40,379 nt of DNA from contig MFUG01000017.1 of the NCBI GenBank assembly GCA_001785615.1, forward strand, positions 1-40,379, given 5' to 3'. The position numbers and the translations under genes were made by a program. This document shows, one piece after another, positions 18,293-27,282 of the stretch (positions within the stretch are counted from its first letter, which is position 1; every line of letters starts with the position of its first letter). The notes beneath the pieces are model-generated. The model saw only the letters and a program-made list of their open reading frames with translations, was not told the origin of the DNA and searched no databases. This DNA comes from Candidatus Nomurabacteria bacterium RIFCSPHIGHO2_02_FULL_42_19. Lineage in GTDB: Bacteria; Patescibacteriota; Minisyncoccia; Phycocordibacterales; UBA9973.

Positions 18293-18389
18293 ATATTTTC
18301 GTTGTTAATCTTTTAATCTTCTAAGCGTTGCAGTATCACGACATAACTGCCTATGGGAATTATACTTCACCCCGCCGGGGCGGGGCAAG

Positions 18390-18710
18390 TTATTTTTTCG
18401 CCTTCAACTCCTTTCTTTTCTTGGTCGGCTTTTTCTTTGGCAAGACGTTTATATACTTCCCTTCTATGGCCTTCTGGCGTACCAGGAAATTGTGCATGGT
18501 ATCGGAAAGTTTAGCGCCTTTTGACATCCAGTATTTCATTCGCTCCGTCTCAAAATGCGTTTCCCTATCTTTCTCTTTCGCTTTTGGATTATAGGTGCCG
18601 AGTATTTCTAAAAACTTGCCGCTCTTGGTGCTGTTTTTAGAATCAGTCAAAACGGCTCTAAATGAGGGGTCGTTTTTCCTGCCAATTCTTTGCAGTCGTA
18701 TTTTTAACAT
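18390..18710 (-). CDS. rpsP: 30S ribosomal protein bS16
   Basis: MLKIRLQRIGRKNDPSFRAVLTDSKNSTKSGKFLEILGTYNP. Confidence 0.96.
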   Translation of the reverse strand: MLKIRLQRIGRKNDPSFRAVLTDSKNSTKSGKFLEILGTYNPKAKEKDRETHFETERMKYWMSKGAKLSDTMHNFLVRQKAIEGKYINVLPKKKPTKKRKELKAKK

Positions 18711-18771
18711 TGTAAAAAGAGTTTAACATAAAAAATTAAAAAGGCAAATTAAATGTTATAGTTATAAAGTA

Positions 18772-20796
18772 ATGAAAAAAGCCGACAAACAAACTAATAA
18801 ATTAACGGGCATTATCTCCATCTCCTCCAAAGGCACAGGATACGTCGCAGTCGGAGCGGATAAAAACAAGGGTCAGGATCCGGAAGTTGATTTCAAGCAC
18901 TTGAATACAGCTCTACACGGAGACATGGTAGAAATAGTTCTACACCCAAAAGGAAAGGGGCGGCAAACGGCTGAGGTTTCAAGAATAATCAATAGGGTTA
19001 AAGATAGCTTCGTTGGGATCCTGGAGCTCGAAAATAATATATTTTTCTTCAAACCAGATGATACGAAAATGTACACCGATATCATCGTGCCGGAAAGTGC
19101 GCTAAATGGAGCAAATGCCGGAGACAAGGTCTTTGTAAAAATTGTTTCCTGGAAAGATCCCCGCAAAGCGCCTGAAGGAAAAGTAGAAAAGGTCCTGGGC
19201 CGACCCGGCGACAACAACGTAGAGATGGAGTCCATCGCGCTCGAGAAGGGTTTTGGCGCGAAACTTCCCACCCAAGTAGAAGAAGAAGCGATAAAAATAA
19301 AAGCGTTGGGAATTGAAGAGTCGGACTATGCGGGTCGGCGGGATTTCAGAGGCACTCTTACTTTTACTATTGATCCCGATACCGCCAAGGACTTTGACGA
19401 CGCAATATCTTTCTGTGAGCTCCCCTCCTTAAATAAGGAGGGGGCTGGGAGTGGTAAAAAGCACCACCCCGCCTACGGCACCCCTCCTTCAAAAGGAGGG
19501 GAACTTTACGAAATAGGAATTCACATTGCGGACGTATCGCACTATGTGAAAATAGGCAGTGGAATTGACGTGGAGGCGCGCGAGCGAGGAACTTCGGTAT
19601 ATTTGGTGGACCGAACCATCCCCATGTTGCCGGAAATTTTATCGAACGATTTGTGCAGCTTAATGCCCGACCAAGATCGCCTCACCATGAGCGCTGTTTT
19701 TGTTATAGATAAAAATGCACAGGTGAAAAGTGAATGGTTCGGGAAGACAGTAATCCATTCACGAAAACGACTCACTTATGAAGGGGCCGAGAACTCAATA
19801 AAAAAAGCAAACGCGCCCTTCCATAAAGAGCTTGTGGTTTTGAATAATTTAGCGAAGAAATTAACCAAGGAGAGATTTGCTCAAGGCGCAATATCGCTGG
19901 ATCAGGAAGAAGTGCAATTTGTATTGGACTCCGACGGAACACCGCTAAAAGTAATCAAGAAAGAACGAGGCGATTCAAATAGATTAATTGAGGAATTTAT
20001 GCTTTTGGCGAATAAAAAAGTAGCAGAAGTAATTTCACCGAAAAATATCAAGGGGGTAAAAAGCGGAATGAAAAGTGAAGGGGTATCAATATATAGAGTG
20101 CATGATTTGCCGAGTAAAGAAAAAATGGCTGATCTGGCTTTTTTCTTGCGAGGGCTAGGATACAAGATTACTCTTAGAGACGGACTTATCCCATCTCATG
20201 AAATAAACAAACTGCTAGAGGGCCTGGAGGGCAAAGATGAGAAAGATACAGTGCATCGCGCCGTCATCCGCTCCATGGCCAAAGCGATTTATTCTACTAA
20301 AAATATCGGGCACTATGGGCTCGCCTTTTCATATTACACCCACTTCACTTCCCCGATTAGACGGTACCCGGACATAATAGTACACCGTCTACTAGATGAT
20401 TACTTAAAAGGTAAAAAAATTAGTCAGGAAAAGTTTCACCTTTACGAAGAAATGTCTTTGCGCGCATCAGACCAGGAAAAGCGCGCCTCGGATGCAGAAC
20501 GGGCCTCGATAAAATATAAACAAGTAGAATACATGAGTAAACGCTTGGGTTCATCTTTCGCAGGGGTTATCAGCGGCATAACCGAATGGGGGCTGTATGT
20601 TGAAGAAAAGGAGACGAAGTGCGAGGGCCTGGTGCGAGTGCGCGATATGAATGATGATTTTTATATTTTCAATGAAAAGAAATTTGAGTTGGTCGGACAA
20701 AAGAAGAAAAAGAGGTATCGTCTGGGCGATCGTGTTAAAATAAAAGTAAAAGGAGTTGATTTGGAACGGAAAACGATTGATTATGTTTTAGTATGA
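18772..20796 (+). CDS. rnr: Ribonuclease R (RNB family) with in-frame palindromic insertion
   Basis: FTIDPDTAKDFDDAISF...YEIGIHIADVSHYV, DRTIPMLPEILSNDLCSL, FTSPIRRYPDIIVHRLL, C-terminal S1 domain. Confidence 0.95.
   Translation: MKKADKQTNKLTGIISISSKGTGYVAVGADKNKGQDPEVDFKHLNTALHGDMVEIVLHPKGKGRQTAEVSRIINRVKDSFVGILELENNIFFFKPDDTKMYTDIIVPESALNGANAGDKVFVKIVSWKDPRKAPEGKVEKVLGRPGDNNVEMESIALEKGFGAKLPTQVEEEAIKIKALGIEESDYAGRRDFRGTLTFTIDPDTAKDFDDAISFCELPSLNKEGAGSGKKHHPAYGTPPSKGGELYEIGIHIADVSHYVKIGSGIDVEARERGTSVYLVDRTIPMLPEILSNDLCSLMPDQDRLTMSAVFVIDKNAQVKSEWFGKTVIHSRKRLTYEGAENSIKKANAPFHKELVVLNNLAKKLTKERFAQGAISLDQEEVQFVLDSDGTPLKVIKKERGDSNRLIEEFMLLANKKVAEVISPKNIKGVKSGMKSEGVSIYRVHDLPSKEKMADLAFFLRGLGYKITLRDGLIPSHEINKLLEGLEGKDEKDTVHRAVIRSMAKAIYSTKNIGHYGLAFSYYTHFTSPIRRYPDIIVHRLLDDYLKGKKISQEKFHLYEEMSLRASDQEKRASDAERASIKYKQVEYMSKRLGSSFAGVISGITEWGLYVEEKETKCEGLVRVRDMNDDFYIFNEKKFELVGQKKKKRYRLGDRVKIKVKGVDLERKTIDYVLV
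19417..19506. repeat. Palindromic repeat element inserted in frame within rnr
   Basis: CTCCCCTCCTTaaatAAGGAGGGGGCTGGGAGTGGTaaaaagcACCACCCCgcctacggcaCCCCTCCTTcaaaAGGAGGGG. Confidence 0.85.
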
Positions 20797-22727
20797 GATC
20801 CACTTTAAGCACTAAGATGAAATGGGCGGTTGGGGCGATATTCACTATTGCCAGCTTGGTTTTTATCATTTTTCTGGGGTCTTCTGTATTAAAAAATATT
20901 GCCTATAACGAAGAAGGAGTTCTTCAGTTGGCGAGCGTGAGTGAAGCGCCGCTTGGAGTAGCAGCGGAAGTAGCTCCTAAATATTTTTATTTCAATAAGG
21001 GTTCAAATGTCGGGCCAAATGTCTCGGCGCTCTCGTACCTGGTCGGCGACCTGGATACAGGAGAAATTGTGCTAGTAAAAAATAAAGACCAAAGAATGTC
21101 CATCGCTTCAGTTACCAAACTCATGACGGCGTTGGTGGCTCGGGAGATAAGCGATGCGGAAGACGTCGCTTTAGTAAGTAAAAAGGCGCTTTCCACTTAT
21201 GGCGGAAATGGTAGTTTTAGTGTGGGAGAAAAAGTAAAAATAAGCGATCTCTTTTATCCCCTACTGTTAGAGTCAAGTAACGACGCCGCGGAAATATTGG
21301 CGGAACATTTCGGACGAGACATTTTTATTGAAAAAATGAACCGGGAAGCAGAAATATTGCGGATGTCCGCGACTTCCTATGAAGATCCCAGCGGATTATC
21401 CGTGAACAATCAGTCAACTGTTTACGATATTTTCAAACTAGTAGGATACATAAAAAAAGAAAAACGGGACTTATTGCAAATTACCACCGCAAGAAGTTAT
21501 TCAAGTAAAAGTCATAACTGGTCAAGCAACAACCAATTTTTGCGTGAAATAGGATACTTGGGCGGAAAAAGTGGCTACACCGACCCCGCCAAACAAACCG
21601 TCGTCTCTCTTTTCTCACTACCCTTGGGCGAAAATGGAAACAGATCGCTCGCTATTACCCTTCTAGGGAGCAAAGATCGCTATAAAGATGTGGAAAATAT
21701 CGTAAAATATTTGCAGAAATATATATATTACGGCGGAGAAGTGGGGGCTAACAACGCCTGGGTTAAACAACAAAACGGCATACCAGAAATTAAAGATCCG
21801 GATTTTGTGACCTTCACCTTCTTGGGAGACATCATGCTTGACCGGGGAGTAAAAAATTCGGTAATAAAAAATTTCGCTGGCGACTATTCGGCTTTGTTTG
21901 AAAGATTAGAAACATTGAAAAAGTCCGACATTGTTTTCGCCAACTTAGAAGGCACCGCGTCCGACAAGGGTAAAGACAGCAGAAATTTATATTCTTTTAG
22001 AATGGACCCTTCTATCTTACCCGCGCTCAGGGGTGCAGGGATAAGTATTTTATCCGTTGCCAACAACCACATTGGCGATTTCGGTCATGAGGCCTATGTT
22101 GATACTCTGGCGCGTTTGCAGGAAAATGAAATACTCTATACGGGTGGAGGAATAACTAGCGATGAGGCAGAAAGGCCACAGATTATTGAAAAGTATGGAA
22201 TGAAAATCGGCTTCATTGGATTTTCCGACCAAGGGCCGGACTGGATGAGAGCCAAAGAGGGTCAGGCGGGAATCCTGCTTGCCAGCAATCCGCGTTTTGA
22301 AGAAATAATTCAAAATGCTTCACGGCAAGTGGACTATTTAGTGGTATCGTTTCATTTTGGCGAAGAATATCAGACCGAACATGATGATAGACAGGAATCT
22401 TTGGCTCATCGGGCCATAGACAACGGCGCGAAAATTGTAGTGGGCCATCACCCGCATGTGATGCAGGATACCGAGGTCTATAGCTCAAAAGATTGCACTC
22501 AAAGTTCGTGCGTGGGCTATATCATTTATTCGCTTGGTAATTTTATTTTTGATCAAGGATTTAGCGAGGACACCATGCAGGGGCTAATGCTGGGGTTGAA
22601 GTTATGGAGGGATGGCAGTATTTCCGTCACAAAAAATATTTTAAAGTTAAATAGGGTCTTCCAGCCAGATACAATAATTAAAGGCAAGGAGGAGAAACTA
22701 AAATTCGCAGAGACATTGATTCCGTAG
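20793..22727 (+). CDS. Fusion of D-Ala-D-Ala carboxypeptidase (peptidase S11) with CapA/PGA_cap metallophosphatase-like domain
   Basis: SIASVTKLMTALVA, SSNDAAEILAE, GGKSGYT then FTFLGDIMLDRGV...FANLEGT...SVANNHIGDFG...VVGHHPHVMQ...YSLGNFIFDQ. Confidence 0.9.
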   Translation: MRSTLSTKMKWAVGAIFTIASLVFIIFLGSSVLKNIAYNEEGVLQLASVSEAPLGVAAEVAPKYFYFNKGSNVGPNVSALSYLVGDLDTGEIVLVKNKDQRMSIASVTKLMTALVAREISDAEDVALVSKKALSTYGGNGSFSVGEKVKISDLFYPLLLESSNDAAEILAEHFGRDIFIEKMNREAEILRMSATSYEDPSGLSVNNQSTVYDIFKLVGYIKKEKRDLLQITTARSYSSKSHNWSSNNQFLREIGYLGGKSGYTDPAKQTVVSLFSLPLGENGNRSLAITLLGSKDRYKDVENIVKYLQKYIYYGGEVGANNAWVKQQNGIPEIKDPDFVTFTFLGDIMLDRGVKNSVIKNFAGDYSALFERLETLKKSDIVFANLEGTASDKGKDSRNLYSFRMDPSILPALRGAGISILSVANNHIGDFGHEAYVDTLARLQENEILYTGGGITSDEAERPQIIEKYGMKIGFIGFSDQGPDWMRAKEGQAGILLASNPRFEEIIQNASRQVDYLVVSFHFGEEYQTEHDDRQESLAHRAIDNGAKIVVGHHPHVMQDTEVYSSKDCTQSSCVGYIIYSLGNFIFDQGFSEDTMQGLMLGLKLWRDGSISVTKNILKLNRVFQPDTIIKGKEEKLKFAETLIP

Positions 22728-22780
22728 GGGCGTGTCCGCCGGCAAACTCGTTTAAGGATAGATTGTAGAATAAAAAATTT

Positions 22781-22814
22781 GTTGTTAAATTATGCATATG
22801 CTAGAATTAACAAC
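22781..22814. promoter_or_regulatory. Upstream palindrome of PaaX-like unit B overlapping its promoter
   Basis: GTTGTTAA-ATTAT-GCATATGC-TAGAA-TTAACAAC; TTGTTG-17-TAGAAT with extended TGC; ATG at 22817. Confidence 0.85.
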
Positions 22815-22816
22815 AT

Positions 22817-23350
22817 ATGGTTGAAAGAAAGCATATAGTAAAATTCAAAAGATTTATTGATTCAGGAAGTAAAGGTTTAGATTTAACAAAAACTCTCCTA
22901 TTCTCTGTCGCCTTGGGTGAAAAACTATCGCCTGACCTCTATAATAAAAGAAAGGTGACACAAGCGTTTAGTGGTCTTAGACGTTACAAGTTCATAAAAA
23001 AGAATAAAAACCGTGACATTTACTCGCTCACTACTAAAGGCGAGAATCGATTGCGTCATATTGTCATAGACGATATTGAAATAAAGAAAGCTAGAAACTG
23101 GGATGGTAAGTGGCGTTTAGTGATGTATGATCTTCCTATAAGATTCAAAAAAGCTAGAAATGCTTTCAGGTGGAAGCTTAAGGATTTGGGATTTTTTCAA
23201 TTTCAAAAAAGTGTTTGGATTTATCCTTATCCCTGTGAAGGAGAAGTGGTGTTTGTTGCTGACTTTTTCGGAGTTCGTAAGTATGTAGAGATATTAGGAG
23301 TGAATGAACTTTCTGACGATAGAAAAATAAGATACCACTTCGGCCTATGA
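22817..23350 (+). CDS. PaaX-like winged-helix/Cas2-fold transcriptional regulator (unit B)
   Basis: Paralogue of 15970-16587: NWDGKWRLVMYDLPIRFKKARNAFRWKLKDLGFFQFQKSVWIYPYPCEGEVVFVADFFGVRKYVEIL. Confidence 0.8.
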   Translation: MVERKHIVKFKRFIDSGSKGLDLTKTLLFSVALGEKLSPDLYNKRKVTQAFSGLRRYKFIKKNKNRDIYSLTTKGENRLRHIVIDDIEIKKARNWDGKWRLVMYDLPIRFKKARNAFRWKLKDLGFFQFQKSVWIYPYPCEGEVVFVADFFGVRKYVEILGVNELSDDRKIRYHFGL

Positions 23351-23355
23351 CCAGT

Positions 23356-23389
23356 GTTGTTATTTTGTGCATATGCTAAATTTAACAAC
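23356..23389. promoter_or_regulatory. Downstream palindrome of unit B
   Basis: GTTGTTAT-TTTGT-GCATATGC-TAAAT-TTAACAAC. Confidence 0.82.
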
Positions 23390-23434
23390 ATAGATTATGT
23401 ATAAATAATAACTGTGGATAGCGTATATAATTCC

Positions 23435-25591
23435 TTATTTCGCAATAGCGACGGCTTCGTCGAATTTTACGGAGAGAAGTTTGGAGGCAGAGTCGAAACC
23501 GATAGTAACACCATAGAGCATGCTTGCGCGAGACATGGTCTCGCGGTTATGCGTCACCACAACGAGCTGTGAATGTTTGGAGAGTTTTTCTAGCATATCG
23601 CCGTATTTGCGCGAGTTGGCTTCGTCCAGCGCCGCATCCGTCTCGTCGAGCACCAAAAACGGCGGCGGGTTTACCTGCGACATGGCAAAGAGGAGCGCGA
23701 TAGAAGTAAGCGACCGCTCCCCGCCGGATAGCGCCTGCAATTCTTTAACTTTTTTGTGCGGAAGCGAAACATTTATATCTATCCCCTGCTCTGGAGTGGT
23801 TTCATCTTCTTCAAAAGGCACTTCGCCCTCTTCTTCCATAGCTTCATCTCTTTTTTTCTTTTTATTTTCAACTATTACCGAGAGGGATCCTGAACCTCCT
23901 CCGAACATTAGGGTGAAAAATTCCTTAAACTCTATATTTATTTTCTTAATACCTTCCTTGAATTCAACATCTACTTTCTCTTTCAAGTCAGCCATGATTT
24001 TTTCCAGCGATTTGACGCTCTCCGCCAGATCTTCCATTTCTTTGGTTAAAAATTTATCCCGCTCCGAGACCTCATTGAATTCTTTTAATATTTCGCTTCC
24101 CCCGCCTACCCCCGCATCTTCTAATTTTATTTTAATGCGTTCTATTTTTTTCCTTAATTCCTCTTGTTCTTCTGGATTGATCAATACCTGCCCGCCAGGG
24201 ACGGATCCGTCTTGGGCGGAAAAAGTTTTATAAGAAAGAATTTCCTCGCCAATAAGTGCTCGTCCTTCTCGGACTTCATTTTGAAATGTTTCCTCCCCTT
24301 TTGACACGTTGGCTTCTTTAATATTTATGAGCTCTAAATTTGAAGAGAGTTCCTGGTATTTCACCTTCCAGGCAAATTTCTCCCGCTCTTTATCACGAAG
24401 CGACTCCATTTCTTTATTGATTGCCTGCTTGAGTGTTTCAATTGACTGAACCCCCTTTTTCTCGGCAGCTTCCAAATTTTTCATTTCAGCTAAAATACTG
24501 GTGTGCGAATTCTTTAGTGCCTGTAGTTCTTTTTCTTCATTCTGCCTTTTTTCTATCTGTTCCGGATGCATCTCTTTTATTTCATTCCCGCAGAGCGGAC
24601 AGCGGCCGGCAATTTTAACCTTATTTTCTTTCGCTTCCAGTATGCCTTCAATCCGCCCTAGTTGGCGTCCCTTCTCGTTCTTTTCATTTCGAATTTCATT
24701 TACTTTTTCTTCCACCTCACGAAGCTCCTCGATTTTTTTATTGCCTGTCCTGGAGGTTTCATCCGGAATATCGGAAATTTTGGCATCAATACCTTTTAGC
24801 TCATTTAGTATTTTGCTTTTTTCTTTGGCTAAATGACTTTTTTCATTTTCAAGAAATATGCTTTCTTTTTTCAAATACTCGCGGTATAAAATAGCGAGCT
24901 CGGCGCTCATCTTCTTGGCCTTTTCAAATTTTTCTACTTGCCTCTCTAGGAATTTAAGGTGTGGGGCATTCTCCCTGCGCAAGAGCACAACTTCTTTCAT
25001 GTTTTCGCGGGTTCGCTCCAGCTTACGCTCGGACTCCTTTATTTTATATTGATAAATTTTGAGTCCGAGCGCGTCTTCTATCATTTCTTTTCTATCCTTG
25101 GGCGATGCATTTAAGATTCTATCCGCTTCGCCCTGAGAGATGATGTGGTGCCCGGAAGAGCCCACGTTTACTGAGGCCAAAAGGTTGTTTATGTCTTTGA
25201 GTCGTACTTCCGAACCGTTTAAGATATATTTATTGAGCCCATCGGTATAAACCTCTCGAGCAATTGAAATGGTATCGTAATTTAAATTTATGTCTTCTCC
25301 CCCATCGTTCGTTAGTTTGAAAATTTTATCCGAGTTATCAAAATAAATTGCCACACTTGCTCTGTTTCCTTTCGGCAATTGCTTAGATCCTTTGAAAATT
25401 AAATCGGTTCCGGCCTTTCCACGCATGGACTTCATGGACTGCTCACCTAAAACATAACGGATCGCCTCCACTACGTTTGATTTCCCGGAACCATTGGGCC
25501 CCACAATGCAGACGATGGGATGAGTGAATTCCAGAACCGTTTTTTTAGAAAAGGACTTAAAACCATTGAGTTCGATGCTTTTCAGTCGCAT
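23435..25591 (-). CDS. smc: Short SMC-family ATPase with SMC-type heads and CxxC (zinc-hook-like) apex
   Basis: MRLKSIELNGFKSF...GPNGSGKSNVVEAIRYVLGEQS; LSGGERSLTSIALLFA...LVLDETDAALDEAN; central CPLCGNEIKEMHPEQIEKR. Confidence 0.88.
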   Translation of the reverse strand: MRLKSIELNGFKSFSKKTVLEFTHPIVCIVGPNGSGKSNVVEAIRYVLGEQSMKSMRGKAGTDLIFKGSKQLPKGNRASVAIYFDNSDKIFKLTNDGGEDINLNYDTISIAREVYTDGLNKYILNGSEVRLKDINNLLASVNVGSSGHHIISQGEADRILNASPKDRKEMIEDALGLKIYQYKIKESERKLERTRENMKEVVLLRRENAPHLKFLERQVEKFEKAKKMSAELAILYREYLKKESIFLENEKSHLAKEKSKILNELKGIDAKISDIPDETSRTGNKKIEELREVEEKVNEIRNEKNEKGRQLGRIEGILEAKENKVKIAGRCPLCGNEIKEMHPEQIEKRQNEEKELQALKNSHTSILAEMKNLEAAEKKGVQSIETLKQAINKEMESLRDKEREKFAWKVKYQELSSNLELINIKEANVSKGEETFQNEVREGRALIGEEILSYKTFSAQDGSVPGGQVLINPEEQEELRKKIERIKIKLEDAGVGGGSEILKEFNEVSERDKFLTKEMEDLAESVKSLEKIMADLKEKVDVEFKEGIKKINIEFKEFFTLMFGGGSGSLSVIVENKKKKRDEAMEEEGEVPFEEDETTPEQGIDINVSLPHKKVKELQALSGGERSLTSIALLFAMSQVNPPPFLVLDETDAALDEANSRKYGDMLEKLSKHSQLVVVTHNRETMSRASMLYGVTIGFDSASKLLSVKFDEAVAIAK

Positions 25592-25600
25592 ATTGTTTAA

Positions 25601-26296
25601 TTATTCCAGCCAGTTTTTTACTTTTAATGCCGCCTCCGCTGCTTTCTGCTCGGCCTCCTGCTTGCTTTTACCTTTACCTTCAGCAATCATTGTATTTCCA
25701 AATAAAATTCCAACCGTAAAATGCTTATCATGGTCCGGGCCCGATTCATTTAAGACCTTATAAGCGGGTGTAACCAGGGCGAATTCTTGCGCTTTTTCCT
25801 GTACCAAACTTTTCGCGTCGCGCCAGAGTTTCTTATTCACTATCTCTTCGGTCTCTCCGAGCAATGACGCCGTAACAAATTTATTCGCCACTTCGTAACT
25901 CTGATCTAAATAAATAGCTCCCACATATGCTTCGTAGGTGTTGGCCAGAATATATTGCCGCGCTTTACCGTTGTCCTTGGCCTCGCCCTTGGATAATAAT
26001 AAATAGTCATTTAGGCCTATTTTGGAAGCAATTTCAGAAATTATCACCGCGTTCACTAGGGCGCTCCGGACAGCCGTCAGGTCTCCCTCTGTATAATTAG
26101 GATATTTTTTATAAAGGAAATCAGTAACGATGAGTTCCAGCACCGCATCACCCAAGAATTCCAAGCGCTCGTTGTGTGACAGCCCTTCACTAGGATTTTC
26201 ATTTATATAAGAACGATGAATAAAGGCCTGTCGGAGCAAGTTCTTGTCCTTAAAAATTATTTTGGTCTTTTTCTCAAAGTCCGCAAAGTTGATCAT
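25601..26296 (-). CDS. rnc: Ribonuclease III
   Basis: HNERLEFLGDAVLELIVTDFLYKKYPNYTEGDLTAVRSALVN and C-terminal dsRBD. Confidence 0.96.
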   Translation of the reverse strand: MINFADFEKKTKIIFKDKNLLRQAFIHRSYINENPSEGLSHNERLEFLGDAVLELIVTDFLYKKYPNYTEGDLTAVRSALVNAVIISEIASKIGLNDYLLLSKGEAKDNGKARQYILANTYEAYVGAIYLDQSYEVANKFVTASLLGETEEIVNKKLWRDAKSLVQEKAQEFALVTPAYKVLNESGPDHDKHFTVGILFGNTMIAEGKGKSKQEAEQKAAEAALKVKNWLE

Positions 26297-26300
26297 ATAT

Positions 26301-27272
26301 TTATTTTTTGTCCCGACCTATGTCGGGATTTCGACTTTGGTCGGAACTAATAATTTCAATAGCTTTAGTAATAAGCGGAATAATGTCATTGTAAATATGT
26401 AAGTCCGGAATTTCTTTCAATTTAAACCACCTAGCGTCGTCCAAGCCGCCTGAGACCTCAAGATTTAACTTTTGGTATTCGGTCTCGGCCAGAAAATACG
26501 AGACCTTTTTCAAAATTTTACCCTTCTCTGGATGCGAAGCCACGTATTGATTCTCTCCCAGTTTTTCTTTTATTTTTATATCTAGACCTATTTCTTCTTT
26601 TATCTCTCTTATTGTTGCTTCTTCTTCTTCCCCGTTTTCAATACTACCTTTTGATAACGTCCAGTATCCGAACACATCATGCACTAAGGCAAAGTAAACA
26701 TCATTGTCTACTCTGGCATAAACCAATGCCCCGCCCTTTTTCTCCACTGGTAATTTACTGGTATCCACTGGTCCCTCGTCTCTCTTTTCTTTTTTCTTCT
26801 TGCTTACTTCGTCTTTGCCGGGCTCGCCAATTTCTTTATAAACCGCGCCCAATACGCCGTTCACAAATTTGCCGGAGTTTTCCCCGCCAAATGTTTTGGC
26901 CAACTCTATGGCTTCATTGATAGCCACTTTCGGAGGTACTTGGGTCCTGTCGCCGAAGAGGAGCTCGGTCAGCCCTATGCGCAAAATATTTCTATCTACT
27001 ACAGAAATTTTATCTAAGGGCCAGTCCGGCGCGGCTTTTTCTATGATTTCATCCACCACGCTTCGTTTCTTTAATATCTGCTCGGTGAGCAAAAATACAA
27101 AATTGTCGTCCTCTAGTCCGGGGGCAAATTCTTTAAGATTTCTAGAGAGAATCTCTTTAATTTTTTCATCCACGGAATCATTTTCGGATTTTTCAGGGGA
27201 CAAGAAGTCCCACTCAAAAAGGGTCTGAAGTACTATTGATCTGGAAAGGTGCCTGTTTGCCATAAGTTTCAA
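26301..27272 (-). CDS. nusB: NusB transcription antitermination domain fused to NUDIX hydrolase
   Basis: N-term SRSIVLQTLFEWDF...VAINEAIELAKTFGGENSGKFVNGVLGAVYKE; C-term GYWTLSKGSIENGEEEEATIREIKEEIGLDI NUDIX box. Confidence 0.92.
   Translation of the reverse strand: MKLMANRHLSRSIVLQTLFEWDFLSPEKSENDSVDEKIKEILSRNLKEFAPGLEDDNFVFLLTEQILKKRSVVDEIIEKAAPDWPLDKISVVDRNILRIGLTELLFGDRTQVPPKVAINEAIELAKTFGGENSGKFVNGVLGAVYKEIGEPGKDEVSKKKKEKRDEGPVDTSKLPVEKKGGALVYARVDNDVYFALVHDVFGYWTLSKGSIENGEEEEATIREIKEEIGLDIKIKEKLGENQYVASHPEKGKILKKVSYFLAETEYQKLNLEVSGGLDDARWFKLKEIPDLHIYNDIIPLITKAIEIISSDQSRNPDIGRDKK
26311..26347. repeat. Double-hairpin palindromic repeat at the 3' end of nusB-NUDIX
   Basis: TCCCGACctatGTCGGGA + TTTCGACtttgGTCGGAA. 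Confidence 0.7.
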
Positions 27273-27282
27273 AAAACAAGAA

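Noticed and set aside
23520-24233. 237-aa plus-strand ORF antisense to smc
   Set aside because: Low-complexity Ser-rich translation (SSSSKGTSPSSSIASSLFFFLFS) typical of the shadow frame of a coiled-coil gene; the minus-strand gene is clearly real.
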